38,566 nucleotides of DNA from Candidatus Poribacteria bacterium (GTDB taxonomy: Bacteria; Poribacteria; WGA-4E; WGA-3G), in contig JAJDXV010000143.1 of NCBI GenBank assembly GCA_022823085.1, positions 1 to 38,566 on the forward strand. Reading direction: 5' to 3'. Shown one piece after another: positions 7,611 through 15,965 of the stretch. The stretch's first letter is position 1; each line of letters opens with the position of its first letter. Under the pieces are notes generated by a model that was not told the DNA's origin, ran no database searches, and saw nothing but the letters and a program-made list of their open reading frames with translations. Both the position numbers and the translations under genes were made by a program.

Positions 7611-9509
7611 ATGAAAATATCTAAAAAGAGACGCTATCTCATACTTGGTTGTTTGCTCGCCATTTATGCCGTATTGGCTATCGCACCAGCGTTCGCACAG
7701 GACATGACGGAGGCAGAGTACCGAGAGTTCCCGAAAATCGGCAGCCGAAACGCAGCGTGGATCGCCGCACAACTCCACCTCTTATTCGGATCCTTTATTC
7801 TCGGTGTCCCTATGTTTGCCGTTATCATCGAATTTATTGGATGGAGAACCAAGGACATCCGATATGATCGGATGGCACAGGAGTTTATTAAACTCTGTAT
7901 GGGCGCGTTTTCGACAACCGCCTTGCTCGGGGGAGTCCTCGTCTTTATCCTCATCTGGTGCTATCCGAAAGTGATGAGTAAACTCAGCGGCATATTCGGA
8001 CCAACGATGATCTTTTATGTCGTCCTATTTTTCGGCGAAACCTTTACGCTCTACCTCTATTCCTACGGATGGGATAAGATGCAAGGAAGGCATAAAGGGT
8101 GGCACCTCTTCCTCGGCGTTTTACTAAACGTGTGGGGCACCGCTATTATGTTCGTCTCTAATTCCTGGTTGAGCTACCAGACAAGTCCAGCAACACAGCA
8201 CGGCGTTCTGTCTGAGATGCGTAAGAAATCTTGGATGGAAGAGCAATTGGCTGCGGATCCATCACTCACACCCGAAACCGTTATGGAAGGGGTTACAGAC
8301 CATTCAACGATACCGCTCCACAACGAGACAACAGGCGAATTCATGGGAACCGTTTGGGACGCTGTCAACAACTTTACATGGATGCCGATTAATATACATC
8401 GACTCGTCGGAAATATCGCCTTCGGGGGGTCCATTGTCGCAGCTTACGCCGCATTCCGATTCCTCGTCGCGAAGACGAAAGAAGACAAAGCGCACTACGA
8501 TTGGATGGGGTATACCGGAAACTTCATCGCACTCTGCGGACTTATTCCACTGCCGTTCCTCGGGTATTGGCTCGGTAGAGAAATCTACATGTTCAATAAC
8601 ACGATGGGCATCAACATGATGGGCAGCCTTTTCTCTTGGCTATTTATTATTCAAGCAGTCATGATTGGGGTACTCTTCATCGGCGCGAACTACTATCTCT
8701 GGTCCGGTATGGGACGCATTCAGGGCGCGGAGATATATGCACGCTACCGGCCCTATATGATTACGATTATCATCCTCTGTGTCGCTGTCTGGATGACACC
8801 CCGAACCCTCTCTAAAATCTCAAGTGCCAGTGAACTGAGCGCAATGGGCGGCGCGAACCACCCACACCTCGGACTGTTTGGACTCATGACCGCAAAAAAT
8901 ACGGTCGTTAACATCATTATACTTACCACTTTCTTGAGTTTTCTGTTCTATCGGCGTTCAGGAAAAACACCTACAGTCAGTTGGGGAAAGGTTGGAAACA
9001 TAGCGATTTCCTCAATCTTCTTTTTCGCAACTGTCGCAATTGTGGTAATCGGTATCGTCGGGTTTAGCGTTCCAACGGACTTGCGCGTCAATGTTCTAAC
9101 CCCGTATCAAGTCCTTATAGCACTTGCAGTTATGGCTGTCGTTACCGTTGTTGACATCATTATGTACCGAAAAGCCACGACATCCGGGGCCATCAACTGG
9201 GGCGAGATGACAGACCGATCGCAATACGTTTTGATCCTCATCGCGATTACGTTTACATCGCTTATGGGACTCATGGGATACGCACGTTCAGGGCTCAGGG
9301 AGGCGTGGCACATCTTCGGGGTCATGCAGGATACCTCCGTTGATGCATTCACACCACTGCTCAGTGAAGCGGTGAACATGGTAGCCATTATTATGGTGGC
9401 ATTCTTTGCCCTCGTCGGATTTATCTTCTGGCTCGGCTTGTGGGGTGAAAAGAAAAAACAAGAGAAGACCGCTGCGGAAGCAGAAGTTGCCGCGCAAGCG
9501 GATGATTAA
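7611..9509 (+). CDS. Divergent CydA-like protein (cytochrome bd oxidase superfamily subunit I)
   Basis: 632 aa with about ten membrane helices after an unusual apparent signal peptide (ends AFAQD, residue 31). CydA features visible: His56 in AAQLHLLFGSFILGVPMF (heme b595 ligand position), Glu143 in FFGETFTLYLYSYGWDK (CydA FLE...FFGWDR), NSWLSYQ for the CydA NGWMQ segment, and His263 in NIHRLVGNIAFGG for the second heme His. The GRQPW region near the C-terminus is replaced by GLREAWHIFGVM (about residue 559). No CydB gene follows; a membrane diheme cytochrome does. The bd superfamily is known to include forms without canonical quinol-binding features and without CydB, so a cytochrome c-linked oxidase or redox pump is possible. 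ATG 7611 lacks a good Shine-Dalgarno. Confidence 0.82.
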   Translation: MKISKKRRYLILGCLLAIYAVLAIAPAFAQDMTEAEYREFPKIGSRNAAWIAAQLHLLFGSFILGVPMFAVIIEFIGWRTKDIRYDRMAQEFIKLCMGAFSTTALLGGVLVFILIWCYPKVMSKLSGIFGPTMIFYVVLFFGETFTLYLYSYGWDKMQGRHKGWHLFLGVLLNVWGTAIMFVSNSWLSYQTSPATQHGVLSEMRKKSWMEEQLAADPSLTPETVMEGVTDHSTIPLHNETTGEFMGTVWDAVNNFTWMPINIHRLVGNIAFGGSIVAAYAAFRFLVAKTKEDKAHYDWMGYTGNFIALCGLIPLPFLGYWLGREIYMFNNTMGINMMGSLFSWLFIIQAVMIGVLFIGANYYLWSGMGRIQGAEIYARYRPYMITIIILCVAVWMTPRTLSKISSASELSAMGGANHPHLGLFGLMTAKNTVVNIIILTTFLSFLFYRRSGKTPTVSWGKVGNIAISSIFFFATVAIVVIGIVGFSVPTDLRVNVLTPYQVLIALAVMAVVTVVDIIMYRKATTSGAINWGEMTDRSQYVLILIAITFTSLMGLMGYARSGLREAWHIFGVMQDTSVDAFTPLLSEAVNMVAIIMVAFFALVGFIFWLGLWGEKKKQEKTAAEAEVAAQADD

Positions 9510-9637
9510 ATGAGAATGATTAATTCGTCCATTTTAGCAATAGAATTGACTTTCGGTTTCCCTTTTACGTCTATTACTGGCTTTAAGATTGTTAGCAACC
9601 TTTCATAATCGAGAGACAGTTGGAGTTAACCGAAAAC

Positions 9638-9662
9638 CACCGTGAAACGAAGTGGAACGGTG
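9638..9662 (+). repeat. Structured leader element, short type (copy 7)
   Basis: CACCG (9638-9642) and CGGTG (9658-9662) enclose the loop TGAAACGAAGTGGAA. The hairpin ends 23 nt before ATG 9686, and no normal Shine-Dalgarno lies between. A TTG-initiated reading through this element (from 9620) is possible but unlikely, because the element is noncoding elsewhere. Confidence 0.65.
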
Positions 9663-9685
9663 CCCGGAGGCCCATAGTTGAAAAA

Positions 9686-11200
9686 ATGTCGAGAAATACG
9701 CTTATAAAAATTGCAAGTCTAATCCTCATGGTGGTGAGTTTCATCGCCTATATTGCTGGTGCTTCTGCATTCCCGATCGCCTCGGAGAATCTGTTACCTT
9801 GGTCGGCATGGTTCCTAATCTCGGTCATCGTAAACATTATATTGTGGTCCAACGTTGTTAAATTACTGACTTTCTCGCTTGCCGTGATATGGTTTTACGC
9901 CTTTGTCGCCGGACTGGTACCAGAAAGTTCCACGGCAGTGAATTTAACCGAACTTGATTGGAGCGACCCAGACGCTGTTGCTGAACAGGGTGCATTGGTC
10001 TTTAATGGAAAAGGACAGTGTGCCGCGTGTCATACCGTTGATACCTCCGCACCGCCAGGGAGATGTCCCGACTTGACAGACATCGGCACTAACGCCGCAA
10101 CCCGTGTACCCGGTATGGATGCCAAAGCGTATTTGATTGAGTCTATGTATCAACCGGCGAACTTCCTCGTTCCCGGCTACGGCAAGATTATGCCAGAGGT
10201 GTGGAAGGCACCTATTAATCTTTCAAAATTGGAGATTGAAGCCGTCATCGCTTATCTTCAGAGTCAAGGTGGCGAAATTGACCCCACACCCTTTGATGAA
10301 CCTATAGATAGAGCGGACGTAGGGACGACTGCTGAAGCACTGCCACCTCTGCTTATGGGTGACCCAGAACTCGGCAAAAAGGTTTTTGTCGATGCCGCAT
10401 GTATCTCATGCCACGCCGTGACAGGTATAGAGAGTCCAGCAGCGGGTGAGGTGAGTGAAGAAGATTTTGAAGTTGTTACCGCGCCAGACCTCTCCGAAAT
10501 CGCAGCCTTTAACGACATGCGTTACCTTGAAGAATCGATCCTGTTACCCGCGGCACAGATCGTTAGCGGGTATGGTGCCGTTACCGTTCGCGCAAAAGGA
10601 GCGACATTCCAAGGAACACTCGTCTCGCAAGACACCGAAAAAATTGTTGTCCGCACCAAAACTGCTGACGGAACCGAAGAAGAACATACGATTTTACTCA
10701 CTGAAATCGATGACGAACCGATTGAAGAACTCACAAACCTACAGGCGAGAGGTTATTTTACACTGACACTAACGCCTACCGATGCCGAGGCACCCGTAAC
10801 AGGAGAACTCGTTTCAGAAACCGATGAAACCGTGACGCTCAAGGTCGGCGACGAAAATAAAAGTTTTTCTAAATCAGATGTAAAGAGTCAGATGACCGTT
10901 ATCACGTTCGATGGCGACGAAATTGTGGGGGATTATGTCTCAGGAACGATGGACGACGACGAAATCGTTTTAATCGTGGACGGAAGTGAAGAGGTGTTTG
11001 ATACCTTCGATCTTGACGAAGCTACCATGACCCGGGCACGTGGAAAGAAACTCCTTGTCACATCACCGATGCCTGAAAACTTCCCACTTATCTTAACGGT
11101 CGCAGATATGACCCATCTACTCTCTTTCTTAAGTACACTCACCGGTGCAACAGCGGAAGCAGCTCCCGAAAGTGCAGCGGAGGAAACTCCCGCGGAATAA
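9686..11200 (+). CDS. Membrane diheme cytochrome c with beta-rich insertion
   Basis: About 504 aa. Three hydrophobic segments occupy the first 85 residues. A cytochrome c domain follows with CAACH (about residue 113) and a Met region (KIMPEVW). The second domain starts with CISCH (about 235), but some 200 residues containing three GxLVSxxxExVxL-like beta repeats separate it from the likely Met ligand (SPMPENFP) and C-terminal helix. The last 15 residues are Ala/Glu-rich. It follows the CydA-like gene and may be its electron donor or partner subunit in place of CydB; this is inference. ATG 9686 is preferred over TTG 9620 because the extra 22 residues would be encoded by the repeat element. Confidence 0.85.
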   Translation: MSRNTLIKIASLILMVVSFIAYIAGASAFPIASENLLPWSAWFLISVIVNIILWSNVVKLLTFSLAVIWFYAFVAGLVPESSTAVNLTELDWSDPDAVAEQGALVFNGKGQCAACHTVDTSAPPGRCPDLTDIGTNAATRVPGMDAKAYLIESMYQPANFLVPGYGKIMPEVWKAPINLSKLEIEAVIAYLQSQGGEIDPTPFDEPIDRADVGTTAEALPPLLMGDPELGKKVFVDAACISCHAVTGIESPAAGEVSEEDFEVVTAPDLSEIAAFNDMRYLEESILLPAAQIVSGYGAVTVRAKGATFQGTLVSQDTEKIVVRTKTADGTEEEHTILLTEIDDEPIEELTNLQARGYFTLTLTPTDAEAPVTGELVSETDETVTLKVGDENKSFSKSDVKSQMTVITFDGDEIVGDYVSGTMDDDEIVLIVDGSEEVFDTFDLDEATMTRARGKKLLVTSPMPENFPLILTVADMTHLLSFLSTLTGATAEAAPESAAEETPAE

Positions 11201-11268
11201 CAGACGACATCGGATTTTACTATAATTGCTTGAAAAGTCTCAAATCCAGTTTTGAATTAACCAAAAAC

Positions 11269-11293
11269 CTGCCTGAAACGAAGTGGAAGGCAG
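11269..11293 (+). repeat. Structured leader element, short type (copy 8)
   Basis: CTGCC (11269-11273) pairs with GGCAG (11289-11293) around TGAAACGAAGTGGAA, the same loop as copy 7 on a different stem. It ends 24 nt before ATG 11318, again without an evident Shine-Dalgarno. Confidence 0.65.
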
Positions 11294-11317
11294 AGTAGAA
11301 ACTTAATAATTAAAAAT

Positions 11318-12094
11318 ATGAAAAAGTTGTCGCTTTTCACAATATGTCTCATAATTTTGATCGGGTCTTGGGTCTTTCTGGAATTTGTCGTTGGCGGCAT
11401 CATCTCAGTACCGATACCCAATAGCGTCATTGCGATGTACATGGGGTTAATTGTAATCGCTATCTTGGTACATATCTCCGTTGAGGATTCACAGTTCCGC
11501 GAATTTTTACGGCCCATTCACGAAACACTCGTGGACGACAGACGACGGACCCACCGCCGAGTTCTTGTGGTGTTAATCCCGCTTTTTCTACTCGGTTATA
11601 CTTACGCAATTATTGCACAACGCGCAAATCCACCGGGAAGCCCGCGCGACGCACACCCATCACCGCCGCTTGAATTGACTTACAAAGATGAGGTCATCGG
11701 CACGATGCAAGATGTCGTTAACCCTTTCAGGCATTATGAAAAAGATGACCCCGAAGCGTTCAAAGCACATGTTGAGAACGGGAAACGCGTCTATCATCAG
11801 AACTGCTTTTATTGCCACGGCGACCATTTAGACGGACAGGGGCATTTTGCACCATATCTTCAACCGCTACCAGCTAATTTCCAAGACCCAGGCATTATTC
11901 CCAACTTCCAAGAATCGTTCTTTTTTTGGCGGATTGCCAAAGGCGGTCCAGGATTACCAGCAGCCGGCACACCCTGGGATTCAGCGATGCCTATCTGGGA
12001 AGATCACTTGACAAAAGACGAAATTTGGGACGTTATCCTGTTTCTGTCTGAGTACACCGGTTATCAGTTCCGAACCTTTGGGGAGGCACACTAA
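11318..12094 (+). CDS. Membrane monoheme cytochrome c
   Basis: 258 aa with three predicted membrane helices (about 5-25, 33-53, 82-101), then a periplasmic cytochrome c domain. The heme motif is CFYCHG (about residue 163), and SAMPIWEDHLT (about 227) provides the likely Met ligand. The fold ends with a helix containing WDVILFLSEYTG. It sits directly before the diheme/EB_dh cytochrome: TAA at 12092-12094 abuts that gene's ATG at 12095, so the two are probably translationally coupled and part of one complex. The three-helix anchor parallels that of the preceding diheme cytochrome. Substrate and exact partner are unknown. Confidence 0.88.
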   Translation: MKKLSLFTICLIILIGSWVFLEFVVGGIISVPIPNSVIAMYMGLIVIAILVHISVEDSQFREFLRPIHETLVDDRRRTHRRVLVVLIPLFLLGYTYAIIAQRANPPGSPRDAHPSPPLELTYKDEVIGTMQDVVNPFRHYEKDDPEAFKAHVENGKRVYHQNCFYCHGDHLDGQGHFAPYLQPLPANFQDPGIIPNFQESFFFWRIAKGGPGLPAAGTPWDSAMPIWEDHLTKDEIWDVILFLSEYTGYQFRTFGEAH

Positions 12095-13813
12095 ATGAAA
12101 ATCAGAACAATCGCTTTCCTACTCATCTTATTTGGAACGCTTGCTGTGTTCAGTCTTACGTACGCACAAAACGCACCAGAGGCTTCCGAAAGAGGGAAAG
12201 AGGTGTATGAAAATTCCTGTGCACACTGCCACGGTATTGAAGGTAGAGGCGACGGCTCCGCCGCTGAGAACCTCCTCCCAAAACCGAGGGATTTCACACG
12301 TGGTTTATATAAAATCCGGTCTACGGAAGCGGGACAACTGCCAACCGATCAAGACCTATTCGACATTATTACCGTCGGAATGCCCGGTTCATCTATGCCC
12401 GAATGGGAAACAGCTTTGAGTACCGAGGAGCGATGGCAAGTGGTTGCTTATATCAAAACCTTCTATGAAGGGTTCAAAGAAAATGAAAACCCGCCAAAAC
12501 AAATTACTTTAGAAGGAAAGATATCTTACGCTGAACAGAGTGTCGAAATCGGAAAAGAGCTTTATGTTGAACTCGGGTGTGTTGAATGCCACGGAAATGT
12601 CGGACGCGGCGATGGCACCTCCGCACCAACGCTGACGGATAGCTGGGGATTCCAAACCTGGCCCGCAAATCTTACGCAAGGTTGGAACTACCGCGGGGGC
12701 GCAGACACTGAAGACATCTTCAAACGATTTATCGGGGGCATCGCAGGTTCACCGATGCCGGCGTTTGAAGGCGATAGCTTCCTGAATTTTGGGCTAACTG
12801 CTGAGGAATCTAAACGTCTCATCGAATTAGAAAACAGAGACGAGATGACAGAGGCGGAAGAAGAAGAATCCGGAAAATTTTACGAGAAAATGGACACCGC
12901 TGTTGACATCGCTCTTAGCATCAAGGAAGGCGCTGAGATGAGCGCAGCTGAAATGCAGACTTATAACGACGCTATGAAGGTCGTCTATGAAAAGAGTTGG
13001 CATCTCGCGAACTACGTGAAATCGCTTATGCCTGAAAAGCGTCCTGAACCGGCTATCGGCAATAACGTACTGCGTTCGCAATACGTTCAAGGCACATTAC
13101 CCGCTATTGATGATGCTGTGTGGGAAACATTTGAAGCCGGATACTTCCCGCTCGTCGGACAGGTCGTCATTGAGCCTCGCCAGTTTAACCCAACAATTGA
13201 CGGCGTACACGTCAAATCATTTTACAGTGATACAGAGGTCGCTTTCCTCTTTGTCTGGGATGACCGGACACATACAACCGGCGACGAAATCGATGAAGCA
13301 ACAGGGAAACCACTTGAGGATGCATTGGCAGTTCAATTTCCTGTTAAGGTACCACAAGGACCGACGGCTCCGAAACCCTATTTCTTAGGGGGCGGTAGAC
13401 TTCCGGTCTATCTCTGGCACTGGAAAGCCTCTACACCTGAACAAGTGACTGAACTCACCGCTAAGGGTATCAACAATGCCGAAGCGCAGGAAGCACAAGG
13501 CGAACTTCAAGTACAGAGCACCTACATAGATGGACAATACAAATTGTGGGTAAAACGTGCCTTGAAAACAGAGGACAAGAAAGACTTGCAACTTGAACCG
13601 GGTGTCTTTGTCCCAATCGCTTTCTCTGCTTGGGATGGTTCCAACGGCGATGTTGACACAAAACGGACGATGACAAGCTGGTATACTTTTACCCTTGAAC
13701 CTGTCCCGTCTTCGAGACGGTTCGTTTATCCGCCGATCATCGCGATCCTCTCTGTCGGTTTGCTCTTCGGCCTACGAGCGTTCGTACAACGCAGAAATAC
13801 AGAAGATGTCTAA
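12095..13813 (+). CDS. Diheme cytochrome c fused to ethylbenzene-dehydrogenase-type heme-b domain
   Basis: 572 aa with a signal peptide (ends TYAQ, about residue 25). Two cytochrome c domains follow with CAHCHG (about residue 42) and CVECHG (about 166), and Met ligands in SSMPEW and SPMPAF. Residues from about 325 to 535 match the EB_dh-like heme-b fold (TLPAIDDAVWE, FLFVWDDRTH, YLWHWKAS, VFVPIAFSAWDGSNGD), the gamma-subunit fold of DMSO-reductase-family enzymes. A C-terminal membrane helix (about 543-560) anchors it. Similar c2 + EB_dh + TM architecture is known from NxrC-like proteins of nitrite oxidoreductases and bc complexes of Nitrospira/anammox bacteria. No molybdopterin enzyme is in the window, so here it is more likely a complex-bound electron conduit. 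Confidence 0.88.
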   Translation: MKIRTIAFLLILFGTLAVFSLTYAQNAPEASERGKEVYENSCAHCHGIEGRGDGSAAENLLPKPRDFTRGLYKIRSTEAGQLPTDQDLFDIITVGMPGSSMPEWETALSTEERWQVVAYIKTFYEGFKENENPPKQITLEGKISYAEQSVEIGKELYVELGCVECHGNVGRGDGTSAPTLTDSWGFQTWPANLTQGWNYRGGADTEDIFKRFIGGIAGSPMPAFEGDSFLNFGLTAEESKRLIELENRDEMTEAEEEESGKFYEKMDTAVDIALSIKEGAEMSAAEMQTYNDAMKVVYEKSWHLANYVKSLMPEKRPEPAIGNNVLRSQYVQGTLPAIDDAVWETFEAGYFPLVGQVVIEPRQFNPTIDGVHVKSFYSDTEVAFLFVWDDRTHTTGDEIDEATGKPLEDALAVQFPVKVPQGPTAPKPYFLGGGRLPVYLWHWKASTPEQVTELTAKGINNAEAQEAQGELQVQSTYIDGQYKLWVKRALKTEDKKDLQLEPGVFVPIAFSAWDGSNGDVDTKRTMTSWYTFTLEPVPSSRRFVYPPIIAILSVGLLFGLRAFVQRRNTEDV

Positions 13814-13870
13814 AAATATGTAAACCCCTGTTAGTAGCAACTTGGGTTAATTACAAAATCTACTATCTTC

Positions 13871-13954
13871 AGTTATCAGCAACCAGTTTAAGAGATACCT
13901 GAGACAAATCAAAAGGTTGATTAACTGGAAACTGACAACCGATAACTGATAACT
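13871..13954. repeat. Miniature inverted-repeat element
   Basis: AGTTATCAG (13871-13879) is the reverse complement of CTGATAACT (13946-13954), with an inner CCAGTT/AACTGG pair. It shares the ACTGACAACCGATAAC motif with the elements at 16743-16865 and, weakly, near 22690-22730. It lies between two genes and contains no ORF. It looks like a short non-autonomous palindromic repeat. Confidence 0.55.
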
Positions 13955-13973
13955 ATTAAAAAGGAAAAAAAAA

Positions 13974-14765
13974 ATGAAAACCTATTTGTTGGCAAGTTTC
14001 ACCCTCCTTCTCGCGTGCTGCTACGTCGGCATCATTGGTACTACCTTCGCTGCTGACCCCGATGCAGGCGAAATGGAGATGTTAGTATTTCCTGAAAACT
14101 ATAAACCGATGGCAGTAAACAACGGCGGCACGATTAGTGGTGTCGTAAAGTTTGAAGGCGACAAACCTGAGATGAAAGTACTTGAAATCACTAAAGATCC
14201 TAAGGTTTGTGGTGCTACCGAAAAATATGATGAATCCGTCGTCGTTGGTGAAGACAACGCGCTAAAAAATACAATCGTCTATCTTATTGACATTACTGGA
14301 GGTAAGGATTTCGACAAAGAGGCGAAATTAGAAATGGACCAAAAAGGTTGCAAGTTCACACCGCATGTCCAAATTGTTCCGCTCGAGACCCGATTAACGA
14401 TGCTCAATAACGATAGAGTTAATCACAACGTTCACATCTTCAGTAACATCAACACGCCGGTTAACAAGCAGCAGACGAAGAACCGTAGGAGAATGCCACT
14501 TGCCGGGGTAAAGAAAGCAGAGGGACCGGTAGCCGTAAAATGTGATATTCACGGCTGGATGTCCGCTTGGATCGCTTATGTACCGCACCCTTATTTCGCC
14601 GTGACCAACGAAAAAGGTGAATTCACACTTGAAGATGTCCCCGCAGGCGAATATAAACTCGGCTATTGGCATGAAGCGTGTGGCACAAACAGCGAAGCAC
14701 CTGCTACGGTTACCGTAGAGGCTGGCAGCACGGTTGCACAAGATTTTACACTCAAACTCAAATAA
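13974..14765 (+). CDS. Secreted cupredoxin-like protein, paralogue of the 6714 gene
   Basis: 263 aa with a signal peptide ending TFAADP (about residue 25). It has the same architecture as the gene at 6714: GTISGVVKFEGDKPEM near the start, a Cys near residue 79, NHNVHIFSN (about 145) and VKCDIHGWMSAW (about 184) supplying putative His/Cys/His/Met copper ligands, and a C-terminal beta-sandwich (GEFTLEDVPAGEYKLGYWHE). It is probably a periplasmic electron carrier or copper-binding protein serving the neighbouring oxidases; binding is inferred. AAGGA precedes ATG 13974 by about ten A-rich bases. Confidence 0.8.
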   Translation: MKTYLLASFTLLLACCYVGIIGTTFAADPDAGEMEMLVFPENYKPMAVNNGGTISGVVKFEGDKPEMKVLEITKDPKVCGATEKYDESVVVGEDNALKNTIVYLIDITGGKDFDKEAKLEMDQKGCKFTPHVQIVPLETRLTMLNNDRVNHNVHIFSNINTPVNKQQTKNRRRMPLAGVKKAEGPVAVKCDIHGWMSAWIAYVPHPYFAVTNEKGEFTLEDVPAGEYKLGYWHEACGTNSEAPATVTVEAGSTVAQDFTLKLK

Positions 14766-14796
14766 GATAGGCACCAGAATCTTCAAACGCTTTGTA

Positions 14797-14817
14797 GGCG
14801 CGGTTCGTAACCGCGCC
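14797..14817. repeat. GC-rich perfect hairpin before ABC ATPase start
   Basis: GGCGCGGTT (14797-14805) pairs perfectly with AACCGCGCC (14809-14817) around CGT. It ends ten bases before GTG 14828 and so falls where a ribosome-binding site would be. A related palindrome is at 22747-22773. Both look like members of a dispersed GCGGTT/AACCGC repeat family. Confidence 0.6.
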
Positions 14818-14827
14818 ATCTTTAAAA

Positions 14828-15760
14828 GTGGAAAACAGGCTTGAAGTAGAAAATCTTTCCCATGCCTATCCAGAACGACGCGCACTTGACAACGTCAGTT
14901 TTAGCGTCTCATGTGGTGAGATTTTCGGACTCCTCGGACCAAACGGAAGCGGGAAAACAACCCTTTTTAAAATCTTATCGACGCTGATACGGATAACTTC
15001 GGGCACTGTTCATATCCTCGGATATAACTTAGCCACTGAAGAAAAAATAATTCGGGATTTTTTAGGGGTCGTTTTTCAGCACCCAGGATTAGATGGTAAA
15101 CTTACCGTCGTTGAGAACTTGCGCCATCACGGTCATCTTTATGGACTCTCTGGTAAAGTTCTGCATCACCGAATTTCGGAACTCCTTGAATGTTTTGGCG
15201 TTGCCGATAGAGCCAAAGAACGCGTTGAAATCCTATCTGGAGGTTTAAAAAGACGCGTTGAAATCGCAAAGGCACTGTTGCACGCCCCGCGTGTCCTTTT
15301 GCTTGACGAACCTACGAGCGGATTGGATATAACTGCACGCCAGCAACTCAATGACTATCTTGGTGTGCTTGCACAGACAGAAGATATTCTTGTACTTATG
15401 ACAACACACCTCTCAGAAGATGCCGAAACGTGTGATCGGGTCGGCATCTTCGATACCGGTAGGTTAGTCGCACTCGGAGAACCTGACAAACTCAAAGCAG
15501 AAGTCGGCGGTGATGTGATCCTTATAGAATGTACCGACAGTGATACCCTCGGCACTACTATTACTGAGCAGTTCGGCGTTTCAACGGTACTAACAGGCGA
15601 AGGATTGCGCCTTGAACATGAAGGCGGACATGAGTTTGTTCGAGACGTGGTCGCCGCATTTCCTGATGAAATCCAGTCCGTACGCTTAGGGAAACCGACA
15701 CTCGCAGATGTATTCATGAAATTAACAGGAAACCCGTTCGTGGAGGGAAAGGAAAATTAA
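14828..15760 (+). CDS. ABC-2 type exporter ATP-binding protein
   Basis: 310 aa. Walker A is GPNGSGKTT (about residue 37), the signature LSGGLKRRVEIAKAL (about 137), Walker B VLLLDEPTSGLD (about 157), and the H-loop TTHLSEDAE. The C-terminal 90 residues (VILIECTDSDTLG... LADVFMKLTG) match the extension of DrrA/NatA/CcmA-like exporters. It pairs with the permease gene at 15966. Its place between cytochrome genes and the cox locus suggests export linked to cytochrome or copper-site assembly, but drug, lipid or other cargo is equally compatible. GTG 14828 has no good Shine-Dalgarno; a hairpin lies directly upstream. Confidence 0.92.
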   Translation: MENRLEVENLSHAYPERRALDNVSFSVSCGEIFGLLGPNGSGKTTLFKILSTLIRITSGTVHILGYNLATEEKIIRDFLGVVFQHPGLDGKLTVVENLRHHGHLYGLSGKVLHHRISELLECFGVADRAKERVEILSGGLKRRVEIAKALLHAPRVLLLDEPTSGLDITARQQLNDYLGVLAQTEDILVLMTTHLSEDAETCDRVGIFDTGRLVALGEPDKLKAEVGGDVILIECTDSDTLGTTITEQFGVSTVLTGEGLRLEHEGGHEFVRDVVAAFPDEIQSVRLGKPTLADVFMKLTGNPFVEGKEN

Positions 15761-15961
15761 AAGTACCCGAAACTGTAAGCCCGTAACGTAGTGGAGGGCG
15801 GATGTACGGCGAGGTGAGTGTGTGCTTAACTTACCGCAACGAACCGCAAGGAAGATGAAGCAAGTATCCCAAATTGTGAGCCCGTAACGTAGTGGAGGGC
15901 GGATATACGGCGAGGTGGGTGTATGCTTAATTTACCTCAACGAACCGCAAGGAAAAATTAA
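15761..15961 (+). repeat. Structured leader element, long type, tandem doublet (copies 3 and 4)
   Basis: Two units of about 101 bases (15761-15861, 15862-15961). In copy 3, GCCC (15779-15782) pairs with GGGC (15796-15799) around GTAACGTAGTGGA. An outer stem joins CTGTA (before it) to TACGG (after it). A second hairpin follows (GAGGT/ACCTC in copy 4). Both copies end in AACGAACCGCAAGGA, which in copy 4 is the Shine-Dalgarno of the permease at 15966. The stem differs from copies 1-2 and 5-6 but remains paired. Confidence 0.7.
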
Positions 15962-15965
15962 AAAT

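Noticed and set aside
9620..9685. TTG 9620 as start of the diheme cytochrome
   Set aside because: The 22 codons would be made from the repeat element; ATG 9686 gives a normal membrane-anchor start.
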